64,000 bases of DNA, taken from Sistotremastrum niveocremeum HHB9708 (Eukaryota > Basidiomycota > Agaricomycetes > Sistotremastrales > Sistotremastraceae). Position numbers and translations under genes: made by a program. The notes below the pieces were generated by a model. That model did not search any database. It worked only from the letters and a program-made list of their open reading frames with translations, and was not told the DNA's origin. Below, piece by piece: positions 47,101 to 58,417 of the stretch; position 1 is the first letter of the stretch, and every line of letters starts with the position of its first letter. The stretch covers positions 87,193-151,192 of the forward strand of contig KV419450.1 in the NCBI GenBank assembly GCA_001630475.1, read 5' to 3'.

Positions 47101-50100
47101 GCACGGATGCTGATGCAGAGAATGCCAAGGAGAGGAGGTTTGAGTTGAGAGATATCAATGTTGTGTTTCCTGAAGGGAAGATGACTGTTATCACTGGTCC
47201 TACGGCTTCTGGTAAAACGGCTCTACTCGTACGTTCTCTCTTGTGTTTCGAATCTCGACTCGAAAGTTAATTGAACGACGCAGATGGCTTTGCTCGGCGA
47301 AATGACGACGCTCCCTTCTCCCAATGGTACTCCGACTCAAATCCTGCTCGACAAACAACCCTCAAAGATCCTTCCAAACGGTCTGACCCAATCCCTTTCC
47401 TACGCCTCCCAACAGCCCTACCTCCAACACTTCTCAATCCGCCAAAACATCCTCTTCGGCTCGCCCTACATCGCCTCCCGCTACAACGCCGTCCTACAAT
47501 CCTGCGCACTCCTCGAAGATCTCGCTCTTCTCCCTGAAGGAGATGCTACGATTGTAGGAGCTAGAGGTGTTAAGCTTAGTGGAGGACAGAAAGGGAGGGT
47601 GGGGCTTGCGAGAGCTGTTTATGCGCTTAGTCAATGGGTGCTTTTGGATGATCCGTTGAGTGCTGTTGATGCGGGTGTTGCGAGGGGGCTTTATGAGGAT
47701 GTTTTGAGGGGTCCGCTTTTGAGTGGTCGGACTGTGGTATGTATCATTCTTTCTTGTTCTTTCTTGATTGGAATTGATGGTTCTGGTTGGGGTAGGTGTT
47801 GGTGACGCATCATGTGGAACTTGTGCTCCCCGGCACAGATTATTTGGTGAGGATGAAAGAGGGGAGAATCGAGTATCAAGGTGCGGTGGAGGAGTTAAGG
47901 GAAAGAGGTGTATTGGAGGGGATATTGAAAGAGGAGAATGTGGTTTTGGGAGATGATTTGATTGATGATGCGGCTGATGAAGATGCGGATGCTGATGCGA
48001 CGGTAAAAGCTGGGACGAGTGAGGAGGATACAGAGGTTGAGAGTGTAGCTGGCGCTGCACCGGGAAAAGATAAAGGGAAGGCATCGACGTCTTCTGTGCT
48101 TAAGCCTGCGGTGGAGGTGGATGCGAAAACGACGAAGGCGAAGACGAAAGTGAAGACTGCGGATGAAGAAGAAGTGCGACAGACGGGATCGGTCAAGTGG
48201 AGAGTTTACAAAGCTTATTTGGTCGCATCGTAAATCTATTCAAATTCTCCGAAGCTGAATCGGGAACTGATGGTTGATGATGGCGAATGTAGATCGTATT
48301 GGACGTGGGCTGGCTTGATCCTCTTCCTCTGCTTTGCGAGGGCGTTTGAGATTTCTGATCGGTTTTGGATCAAGGCTTGGGGTGATGTAAGTTTCTTATT
48401 CGTCGGGAACGAATATATTCTGATATTATTCCAGGCTTATCGGACATCCGATTCCTTCATCGGACGACCGTCTCTTGTTGTTCCATACTCCCTCGATCAA
48501 CACCCTCTCGCAAATTCATACGCAGCAGCATTCGTACCCTACAACACACTCCTCGGCATCCCTCTTCCCTCAGCGAACGATCATCCTCTTTTCTACGTCG
48601 GTATCTACGGAGCCCTAGGACTCCTCGGAGCACTCATGAGTCTAATATCCCGCGCAATCCAATTCACAGGAGCGATCCGCGCCGCCCGAATCCTTTTCTC
48701 CCAACTCCTCAATTCAGTCATAAACGCAACGCTGCGCTGGCACGATACAACTCCCACAGGCCGCATATTGTCTCGCTTCTCGAAAGATATTACAACGATC
48801 GACAGTTCGATCGCTCCGTCTCTTCAATCGTTCTTGGCATCTGTAGCGACGTTCATAGCTGCCGTAGTGACAGTTAGTACGGTCTTCCCTCCCTTCCTCG
48901 TTCCGGCGTTCTTCATCGGGTGGCTTTATGTGAAGATTGCCATGGGATATATAAACACCGGACGTGATTTGAGGAGGATGGAGTCGACGAATCGATCGCC
49001 TATATTCCAGGGCTTTTCGGAGCTTTTGGATGGGATTGTCACTGTTCGAGCGTTCTCTGCTGAACGGAGGTTCTTGGATGATTTGTTTGAGAAAATTGAT
49101 GTTACTGCTAATGTAAGTCTCACTGTCTCTTTAGGCATTCAAAGCGGAAGGAGCTTATTCATCGTTGTAGATGTTCTATACGTTCTGGATGACGTGCGCC
49201 TGTGCGTTTATTCGGTGAGATAATGGCTGACTTTTTGAGCTAGGAATCGGTGGCTTCTTGTCTATTACGATATGTGAGTTCGTTGACTTCCGATGCTTCT
49301 GCGTGACTGAGATCGATGCAGTCTTGGTGCGGCATCTGTGCTTGTCACCGCTTTGATGGCCATCGCAGGCGGTGTTCCAGTCGGTCTCGCCGGTGTCACT
49401 ATAACTTGCGGTAAGGAATCCAACGATGCGCTATGCATTCCGATGCTTAACAGCATCTATTCGTAGCTATGAGTTTCACAACTTCGGTGTATTGGGCTTG
49501 TCGGTATGCATATTCGACTTATTACTTATTACGTCATACTGATTATCCAACGTAGGTATTCAACTCGCGTCGAATTGGACTTGAACGCCGTCGAACGCAT
49601 TGTCGAATACCTTGACATTCCGCAAGAACCGCCCGCTATCATTGAATCGAACCGACCGCCGGCATATTGGCCCTCGAAAACGACGAAGAATCCAATGCTC
49701 GAAGTTCGAGATCTGGAGATCCGATATGCGCCTGAGTTACCTTCGGTTCTTAATGGGATATCGTTCGCGCTTCGCGCGGGAGAGAGGATCGGGTTGTTGG
49801 GCAGGACGGGGAGTGGGAAGTCCACTTTGACGATGAGCTTGTTGAGATTTGTAGGTCGATCCTTTCGTGCGTTTGATTCGGTTGCTGATGTGGAGTCCAG
49901 GTTGATCCGCATAAAGGATCTATCATCATGGATGGGATTGATATTACGAGTATTGGGTTGTCCGATCTAAGATCCAAGCTTGTAAGTTGTGGAGACACGT
50001 GGCTCTCTGATCTCAACTTGATAACTGACGATTTCGCTCAGACCTTCATACCTCAGGATGCAAGTAAGTAGCATATACTTCAGCGTCGTGATCATGCTCT

Positions 50101-50864
50101 GATACCGCTTTCAGGTCTATTCGCGGGGACGATCCGAGAGAATCTTGATCCGTTCGGTGAGCTCGCTATCGATTATACTTCCGAACCTGTGCTGATGAAC
50201 TCTCTAGGTGACTTCACCGATGCGGAGTGTTTAGATGTATTGTCCCGTGTCCATATGATCCCTCCGACATCGCACTCAACGCCCTCTGCGACACCCCTCA
50301 TTCCGACCACCGAAGCGAGCGAAGCACCAGCGCCGTCCAAGCCTGCAGATTCCCTTGCCTCGATAACGCTCGACACGAAGATCTCAACGGGAGGAATCAA
50401 CTTCTCTCAAGGCCAACGTCAGCTCTTAGCTCTCGCGAGAGCTCTTCTTCGACAAAGCTCGATCGTGATTCTTGATGAGGTATGTCGAATTACGTCATTA
50501 TGCAACTCCGCAATCGCTGACGGTATATCGTAGGCTACGAGCAGTATTGATTTCGAGACGGATCAGAAGATACAAGCGTCCATCCGCGAAGAGTTTTCTG
50601 GTGCTTTGTTGATAACAGGTTCGTTCATCTTCTCCATGTTCTCCGCAAGGCGCTGACGCGTCCCCTGCTATGATAGTTGCGCATCGTCTATGGACGATCA
50701 TCGACTACGATCGGCTTATCATCCTGGATAAAGGCCGCGTGTCTGAATTCGACACGCCGTATAACTTGATCAGGAAGGAGGGCGGGATCTTCAGGAATAT
50801 GTGTTTGAGGAGCGGGATGTATGATAGACTTGAAGAAGCGGCGAAAAAGAATGTTGAAGCGTAA
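44108..50864 (+). CDS. ABCC-type (MRP) full-length ABC transporter B
   Basis: Paralogue of the transporter at 29270-35753, with the same domain and exon order. The N-terminal helices (DVLPGAFVLFLGLLYAL, FRIVLLLVLAFALVVLRVV) form a TMD0-like part. TMD1 includes ASPYFLKQILDAL and RGLKWWGWGDPGRW. NBD1 has GPTASGKTALL, LSGGQKGRVGLARAV and WVLLDDPLSAVDA. TMD2 has HDTTPTGRILSRFSKD and MESTNRSPIFQGF. NBD2 has GRTGSGKSTLTMSL, the altered signature FSQGQRQLLALARAL, SIVILDEA and VAHRLWTIIDYDR. A Lys/Glu/Thr-rich insert of about 60 residues in TMD1 (45430-45620) is much shorter in paralogue A. A long Ala/Ser/Asp-rich linker joins NBD1 and TMD2. Probable export pump for conjugates or amphipathic anions. 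It appears intact. It is downstream of and co-oriented with SDR copies 6 and 7. Confidence 0.88.
46181..46210. repeat. GATT microsatellite in intron of ABC transporter B
   Basis: About seven tandem GATT units lie near the 3' end of an intron, just upstream of the acceptor before the GRVNTLALNFIW exon. Confidence 0.8.
46379..46418. repeat. AATTTCAC octamer repeat in intron of ABC transporter B
   Basis: Five perfect tandem copies of AATTTCAC lie in the intron that follows the SVAFT exon. Confidence 0.85.
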
Positions 50865-51075
50865 TCATCTCATAGAAAATGCTTGTCGATGTACGACACT
50901 AGAGGAAAACATGCTTTCTTGCAAACTCCGCAGACACTGGTTCTCTCGATTAATTTTCTGCAAGACTGTACACTTAGATGTTTCTCGCCCAAAAGACCAA
51001 GTCCACTCTCGCTTTGAGAGCTACATGTATATATATGAAGTCCACCTTCGAGTATATCTAGGCTGATTGATGTAA

Positions 51076-52468
51076 TCAGGGCTGATTTTTGTCCGGTCGC
51101 TGATTCTCGCCCTCTTCGCGGTACTCTACATTTTCGAGCATACTCAACCCGACGATGGTCATTGGTTTGTCATGAACTTTTCTGAGATTAATGTTAAGCC
51201 GATATCCCTGAATCGGTGATCATCTTAGTGTGGTCCCGTCATAATTCAGCAGATGGACTTACAGGGTACGAAATGATCGCAGAAAACCACCTGCGTAGGA
51301 ATGATTAGAGAGGACATCGATGAGTTATCTTGAAACTTACGGAACGATGAAAGCGAAGACCTGTGGGTGATTGGTAGCATACGAGACGTTGCAGAGTATT
51401 GCCGCGACTGATGTGCCAGAATGATCATAAATAACCTGTTGAAGAAGCCAAGATCAAGACTTACTACTGAAGAGTACGAACGTCCAAAAGCCGTCTCGTA
51501 CGATCAGTGACAGGTACCGCGATCGATATTGCACTGGTATTCCAGCTGAGATCCTTTTCACGAATATTAAGACGAATAGTAGGATTTGGGTAACTACGCA
51601 AGGGATCCTGATTAATGACTGAGCCAGGACTGTCAGAAGATGATAGACAGATGCAGTACCATGCACCGATTCTAGCGGAGACCGTGAAGCCGATACAGAC
51701 TGACAAGTCCGGGCTGATCTTGAACAACTGAGGTTTGTTCCCGATGCAGATCAGGGCTGCTAGACAGACGTCTACAGCGAGGTATGAAGCCAGGAGAGCC
51801 AGGAGAAAGTAGAGGATGGGACGGCGACAGCCGTATAGAGCGTATACTGCCGATTGTCAGAAAATGTGCCAGAACGAACTCGCGTAGTATACCTATTAGC
51901 ATTAGCATGGCAGTCGACGCTATCCCTATAGCGTTGAGAGCAACTGCATCGTAGATGAAAGCTATTCGACAGTCCGTTAGAGAATTTGGATGGCCGCGCC
52001 ATCCGTTATACTCCGGGCCCATCGCACTGCAATAACAAAAATATGAAAGATGCCACGAGAAGGAAGTAAGGAGCGATCCGTACATCAAAATGATCAAACT
52101 GACGTATCGAGAATAGAAATACAAGAACTTGCAGATTGAATTTGGGGAACTGCATGTCGTATGTCACACACATTGTGGGATAGGCGATCGTAGATATACA
52201 CACGTCCAGACATACCGAACCTGAATGTAAATTTATTAAATGTTGTGGCCTACACAGGAGGATCTTTGCAGGTACCTCATCATCAAACGAGATAAACAAA
52301 TCCCAAATCAACCATGAAATCGCGGAGACTGAGGTGAGATTGCAATGAATATGATAATAGTTCAACAGAAGTTCGGAATCAAAACTGACCGCATCCCACT
52401 GTAGCATGAAAGTGCAAATCGAGAAGATCTGATTCAGAAAATTGCATCAATGGTTGGATGGGCTCCAT
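51076..52468 (-). CDS. Seven-helix membrane protein of DUF6533 family, copy 1
   Basis: A multi-exon gene of roughly 330-350 codons. The start at 52468 gives MEPIQPLMQFSESDLLDLHFHATVGC, spliced in frame to the family block VSAISWLIWDLFISFDDEVRYVW. Following blocks are CKFLYFYSRYVSLIILM, MGPEYNGWRGHPNSLTDCR, AIGIASTAMLMLI, LYGCRRPILYFLLALLA, SLIVRDGFWTFVLFS, and the cytoplasmic tail YPGYRLNINLRKVHDKPM. The W..D...T/SF.DEVRYIW block and the RLN.N.RK.H tail are hallmarks of the DUF6533 proteins of basidiomycetes. These look like receptors topologically but have no proven function. TATAAAG on the minus strand (52524-52518) is 50 bp upstream. Copy 2 follows on the same strand. Confidence 0.8.
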
Positions 52469-53270
52469 ATGCGCGAAGAATGCCGCGGATGATTCAAGGC
52501 CTTCAAAGCAGGTCAATCTTTATAGCAACATCTAAAGCATTGACTCTACCATAGTGATCCGCGGAGAGGATGAATAAGAAGGTATCTGAGATCAAGATCA
52601 TGCTGCGCAGCCCGACAGCCTGCGCAACGCATAAATCCAAAGGCCGAAGCGCTCAGATACTTTGGATTCTGCCATCAAATGGGCCATTCATAGCGATGCT
52701 GGTCATCCCGGGATCAGACAAGGCAGACCTCTGAGATTCCTTGTGCCATTCTCTTTGATCGTTCGGCGCTCAGCGTTGGCGCTTGGCGGAAAACCTTGGT
52801 GAAAACTACCAGACGTTGGAAGCAAGTCGGAGTTGAAACGGTCGAGTTCTTGAGCTCGATTCCTTACGTAATCTTATACGATTTTCATCTTATTCATTCA
52901 AATCTCGCACTATACCCAAGGCATCGTCAATGTTGCAGGCCTATTGCTCATACTTTCGGTTGTTTGAACTGCTCTAATATGCTGACGTCTACCAATCCAT
53001 TCCCTGGACTGCACCAAGGACTGCACGACAGCGGCGGAGGAAATCGGGAGAACATTTGATCTTCGAGGAACAGTACGGAAGCCAAAGCGCCTGGGCGAAC
53101 AAAACTGTATCTACTTCAATGTCATTCAATAATGATATCGTATGCTACAAATCATTTCGATCTGGTAATAGTCTACGCCTTCAAAACTTTATATACCTCT
53201 CGTCGTAAAGGTTATTATAATCAATCCAAGCGTATACCAAGTCCACCTCAGATCATATTCGGACTGACTA
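52469..53270. other. Upstream region of DUF6533 copy 1, duplicated beyond copy 2
   Basis: About 0.8 kb without a gene. Pieces such as GTTCGGCGCTCAG (near 52760) and ACGGAAGC..AAGCG (near 53075) recur in the same order upstream of copy 2 (54970-55350), showing that the duplicated unit included the upstream DNA. Confidence 0.5.
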
Positions 53271-54698
53271 TTAAGGTTCACTTTTGGGTAGCCGCTGATC
53301 TTCTCCTTCTTCGTTTTCCTGTAGATTTTCGAGCATACTTAGCCCAATGACGCTCATTGGCTTGTCGTGTACTTTGCGAATGTTCAGATTCAGTCTGGAG
53401 CCCTGCATCAATCAGTTTGTCAGCCTTGTTATATCTGCGGGATATTGTGGATACCTACAGGGTATGAGATGATCGCCGAGAACCACCTGTGCACCGATCA
53501 GAAAAGACATGGTAAGACTATATATAAGTACTGCAGAGACTCACGGAAGGGTGAAAGCGAACATCTGTGGATGCTCAGTGGCATACCACACGTTGCAGAG
53601 TATTGCAGAGACTGATAAAACAGTTCCTCAAGAGTTTATGGGTAATATATAGTCGACGCTCACTTGCGAAAAGAACGAATGTCCAGAATCCGTCTCGCAC
53701 GATGAGTGACATGTATCGCGACCGATGTTTCATCGAAAGTCCAGAAGAGAGCCTTTTCATAAATATCAAGACGAACAGGACGACTTGTGTGACTACGCAT
53801 GGAATCCTATACATAGATAAATTATCGAATGAGGAATCGATGATCGAAGAGAAACTTAACGGAGAAACGCACCATGCACCAATTTGTGCAGAGACGGTAA
53901 AATTGAGACATACAGCTATATGATAGTATATCTGCGGTGATGTCCACCAATATAGATCGATTGCCAAAACAGATCACTGCAGCTAAACAAATGTTTGCTG
54001 ACGCGTATAGAAAGCTGAAAAGAAGGAGAAAATAGAACATGGAACGTTGACAGCCGTACAGAGCATACACTAATATCAATCGTCATATGAGTGGTTGGAG
54101 CTAGTTGATTGGTTATGTTACTCCACCTCTGATCATTAGCATGGCGGTTGATGCTATTCCGGAAGCGTTGATAATGATTGAGTTGTAGATGAACGGTATT
54201 CGGCAGTCTGTTAGGGAGTTTGGATGTTGTCGCCATCCATTATATTCTGGACCCATCGCACTGCAGCAAAGAAAAAGGATGGAATGAGGTATGGATATAA
54301 CTATAGGAGACGAGCTCACAATAAGATTGCCAAACCGATGTATCGCGAATAGAAGTAGAGATATTTGCAGATCGAATTGGGTGATCTATAAGAGGCATGT
54401 CAGGAATCGTAGAGCGAGAAATGAAAGATCTATATACCTCCAGATATATCGCACCTAGATATTCTCGATCAATGCTGATCCCAAAAGAGGAAATCAAATA
54501 AGTACCTCATCATCAAACGAGATGAACATGTCCCAGACCAGCCATGAGATTGCGGAGACTGTAGGTTTAAAAATGATTGGTTAGTGATACTTCAATGAAT
54601 ATCCTGATGCATGATTCACCACATCCGATAGTAGCGTGGAAATGTAGATCTAGAAGATCAGATTTAGAAAACTGGGGTTGAGTCGAAATCGAGTCCAT
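53271..54698 (-). CDS. Seven-helix membrane protein of DUF6533 family, copy 2 (apparent frame disruption)
   Basis: The start at 54698 gives MDSISTQPQFSKSDLLDLHFHATIGC, spliced to VSAISWLVWDMFISFDDEVRYIW. Later blocks are CKYLYFYSRYIGLAIL, MGPEYNGWRQHPNSLTDCR, GIASTAMLMI, VYALYGCQRSMFYFLL, HIAVCLNFTVSAQIGAW, SLIVRDGFWTFVLF, WFSAIISYP and GSRLNLNIRKVHDKPMSVIGLSML. Exon pattern and sequence follow copy 1 closely. Between VICFGN and YYHIAVCLNF (about 53930-53975) the sister-like reading moves to another frame, 7 bases longer than copy 1 and so off by one. No normal-size intron fits there. The gene is therefore either recently inactivated, truncated after five helices, or affected by a sequence error. 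Confidence 0.7.
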
Positions 54699-55576
54699 GA
54701 TCTAGAGAATGCAGTAGCAAGGCCTCGAAGCAAGAGGGCCAGTCTTAAATCCACCCATGAGATTCAGATAACTCGGGAGATTAGCGAGGCGATGATCGAG
54801 GACATGCCAGGATATCCGGCATTGCGAGGAAGCACAATCAGTGCAACGCGTCAGTGCTCAGGCTCTAGATTGTCCTAGGACTAATCATATCTCCGCTTTG
54901 GATCTGAGTATTAGAGTATCAGATAAGGTGTGCCTTTTTATCGTGGTTTCATCCTGCAGGCCTGTTCTCATTGTTCGGCGCTCAGGCTAGCCTCTTGACG
55001 CGTCGATGCTGAAACCTGGAAGTCAGAAACTGAAGCCGGTCGGAGTTGTAAAAGTCTGTGTACACTTCTTCGGCGTTGGCTTACGTAAAATTCAACTCTT
55101 CTTCCCTTCCCACCAATTTTCCACGAAAGTTTTGCGACGCAATGATGCTTGTCCAGGCTTGATAGACTCCTCCAATCTCTAGCTCAGTCTACTCTATGAC
55201 GCTGTATGACTTGATGCAGCATTTAGAGATCCATGGGAAATTGAGAACGGTTGAGCCTTTTTGGTCCGCTGGCTGTGCGCCTTCGACGGATGAAGTCGGA
55301 AGAACGTTTGAGGACGAGCACGGAAGCAAAGCGTCTAGACTCTCGGTTCTTCAACGTCGTGTTTCGCAAGCTTGTCTAGTCCTGAGCCTCCGAATGAGCC
55401 ACCAATACCATGTGAGGTCGGGTCGAGTGCAAGGAGCGCGGCGGATTGAATCCGATTGATCCGTTACACGTTTACGTATAGCATCGCCTGCCTGCAAGGA
55501 AATATGACAGGTGCATGGACTGCAGGACGAACACGAGTCGTGCCTGTAGAGGTCTCTCTCTTGTCAATCGTGTCAG
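54699..55576. promoter_or_regulatory. Divergent region between DUF6533 copies 2 and 3
   Basis: About 0.9 kb between opposite start codons. It contains the older duplicate of the upstream block found before copy 1 (GTTCGGCGCTCAGG near 54977, TTACGTAA near 55081). No additional gene was recognised. Confidence 0.45.
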
Positions 55577-56965
55577 ATGTCTTTGGCGGATGAGCTGTTG
55601 CCGAGGGACGCGTACGCTCTTTATGGATTTGGTATGGATTTCTCTCTCGCTCAACGTATGTGCGTGGTCTGATGATGGGTGAATGAAGTTTCTGCGCTGA
55701 CTTGGCTGGTTTGGGATATCGTGATTACTCTCGAAGATGAGGTACGTTCATACATTGAGTTCGTCGGCGTAGAAAAGAATCAAACTGACGCTTGTTTGTC
55801 TTCAGATCCGGTATATCTGGAGGTTCGTTTATTATATATCCAAATCAAACCGAGACTGATGGTATACTCAAGATCATCCTGGTCGCCCTGTAAGTTCTGT
55901 CACTTTTACGCCCGATATTTCGGCCTATTACTCCTCATGTAAGCCATCCTCTCAAATATTCAACATCAACACTCATCGAGAGATACAGATCTATGGGATC
56001 TCCTTGGGTCGGGTGGACGATCGGCACACCTCCTTCGACAGCATATTGTCGTGTAATGGGAATATATCAGAGCGCTATAGGTGGAGTGGTTATGATAGGA
56101 ACCCAGACGATACTCGTCGTTCGAGGTGAGCCTTTCGTCTGCATCTATCAACTTATTCAAAAGACTGAGACTTGTTTGCGAAGTTTATGCGCTTTATGGA
56201 TGTAAGAGATCTGTTCTGGTGCTCCTAGTTACGGCTTTCGTACTGCAATATTTAACGGGGATATCGATTATGCTTGTCGACCTATTCTCTGGACGACAAT
56301 ATGATCGGGTGTTGGTATATACTTCTCAAGAGTTGGATTATTACACCTGTATAACAACTGCTCTATCCAATGCCCGTCTCGCAATATGGTGAGTCGTATT
56401 TTTGCAACGCAGATGGCTGGAAACCTGATTTGTTGGAAGGTTACCGTCTATCTTATTCGAAACTTTACTCTTTGCAATGACAGCTACGAAGATTCATCAA
56501 GAAGGTGGTTCAAGATCGTTAATCAGCTTTCCGATTTTTACAGATGGGGCGTGGTATTATATTATCACGTTATGTAAGGTCTCAAATCAAAAGGCGTTCG
56601 GCAAACGGTTGATGATGGTGATAGTGTTGAGTATAATTTGTCAAATAGCTTGGTCGCTCGAATGGGGAAACGTCATATCATTCGTCTATCCGTAAGCTTA
56701 TGTCACTCATTCTCTTCAATCTCCCACTGAGCATAAGTATTGGTTAGATGGAACATCGCAGTCCTCTGCTTCTCCGTGCGTACCTCTTCCTCCCCATACC
56801 CCAAACGCTAACTCATGCGGTCGACCTATGTAGGGTCCTCGATTGAACTTGAACCTAAGAAAAATACACGGGAAAGCAGCCTCTATTGTGGAGCTTACGA
56901 CGATGTACGAAACGGAAGTCGAGTATCGGGAATCAAGCTCTGATTCGAGCCTGCTATGGTCGTAG
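55577..56965 (+). CDS. Seven-helix membrane protein of DUF6533 family, copy 3 (divergent)
   Basis: A multi-exon gene of about 330-350 codons. The first exon MSLADELLPRDAYALYGF splices to VSALTWLVWDIVITLEDEVRYIW, then CKFCHFYARYFGLLLLM, a loop GSPWVGWTIGTPP, IGGVVMIGTQTILVVR, VYALYGCKRSVLVLLV, GRQYDRVLVYTSQELDYY, LISFPIFTDGAWYYI, MVIVLSIICQIAW and the tail GPRLNLNLRKIHGKAASIVEL. The order of conserved blocks matches copies 1 and 2, but sequence is far more diverged. It is therefore an old paralogue in divergent orientation rather than part of the recent tandem pair. Ligand, if any, is unknown. Confidence 0.78.
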
Positions 56966-58417
56966 CCTCTGAGGGACGTTCGCGGTAGTCGAAGGATCGA
57001 TTGATGGAAGCTTACGGACTTCAGATTATATTGTAATATAGAATGATACAGATACTATCATACTAAAGCGCGTGTAATACTATCAATATGGGGGCGATCG
57101 CGATTCGCGTCGGGTGTTCCGATCTTTTTCGGATTCTGTGAGCGATTCAGAAGGGTGCAAAGGCCTAGGGTGAAGGTTTAAAAAGGGTAAATATTGAGAA
57201 GCTCGGGGTGGGACGAATGATCGAAGGAAGGCTGGTGGATCTAATCTAATCAGATAACTCACATTCACATGCGTATGCATGCGTGTCCCAGTTCGGGCGG
57301 GTATTGGATGCTACAACTAATAATGTGGAACCGTTGATCCGGTGTCCGAGTCGTGTGATGTTGTTTTTCGGTTGTAGCTTTGGAGCTACGGACCTTGTGT
57401 ACAACTGCGCGTATTATTGGCGGACTGATCAAGGGTACGTCATCGGCAAATCCCGGTATATCAGGTAGGTGTGGTGGGTAGTCGACGAGGTCCTTAAATA
57501 AAAAAAAGTTACGATTTTTTTTATTGTTTGTAGAGTATTATAACAAGGTTTTGGACCATATATGAGTCCACTCGAGCTCTCTTTCGCTCTCCCATGATGT
57601 TACTCGCGATGGGCACCTCATCAGGCATTGGTAGCCAAGGATCCGGAGTCGGCAAGTTTTCAAACTCCGTCGGCATTTCGGAGATACCGGCTGTAACCGG
57701 ACATAAGGATCGGCTACGGAGATAAGACTTCCTAAATAGGCTAATCACCGAGGTGGGTAGTCGCCGAGGGCCTTAATAAAAAAAAAGACCTGATATACAA
57801 AAAAAAAAAAAAAAGGCCCCTTGGGACTGATGGTTATTTCTAGAAAGTGGGAAACACACGCGCAGTCGCGCGCTGTATGCAAATTACATATAGATTCCAA
57901 ATTGCCAATTCTGCTCGTGTCGCGTAACACTCAGAGTCAAATCTCACGTTTCATCTGCAGAGGCTCGGCTCTGTATTCCGTTCAATCGTACGTCAAGCGA
58001 CGGCTGACCACCCCGAAGTAACTCATTGAAATATGAAATATGACACATGGAGCGCGAAGACGATCGAATCAATGCGAGGTCTTGGAGCCGGGTGCGGGAA
58101 TGTCACAGTAATCGAAACAGATAAGTCATATGCTATACCGAATGACGTGTTCTAGGCGCGTAATATGACGAGTGATTCCCACATCTACTGAAATTTATGC
58201 TTATATGAAGAAGAACATGGGAATCCAAGATGCAACGTTTGGTGGGAATAAGGTGGACATGATTGAACGATCTTGTCGCTCGTTTGCTGGAACGGCCAGT
58301 TCTGAGTTTCAAGCTTCGATCATGATGGAAAATGGCAGTTTCTTGTCCTTTGAACGTTCAACTTTAGACGGATCCGGAGCGATGATCGAACGGCCCGGTT
58401 GTAGGAGGGCTTCATTC
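56966..58417. other. TE-scarred intergenic region
   Basis: No gene was recognised. A direct repeat of about 35-40 bases, GGTGGGTAGTCG.CGAGG..CCTTAA followed by a run of A, occurs at 57475-57508 and 57751-57787 and encloses about 270 bases. The enclosed minus strand is open for about 70 codons with no known motif. A poly-A run lies at 57799-57814. These look like relics of insertion. Confidence 0.45.

Noticed and set aside
19372-50864. Classical secondary-metabolite cluster call
   Set aside because: No PKS, NRPS, terpene cyclase, prenyltransferase or pathway transcription factor could be found in the window, so only a tailoring, detoxification or export role can be proposed.
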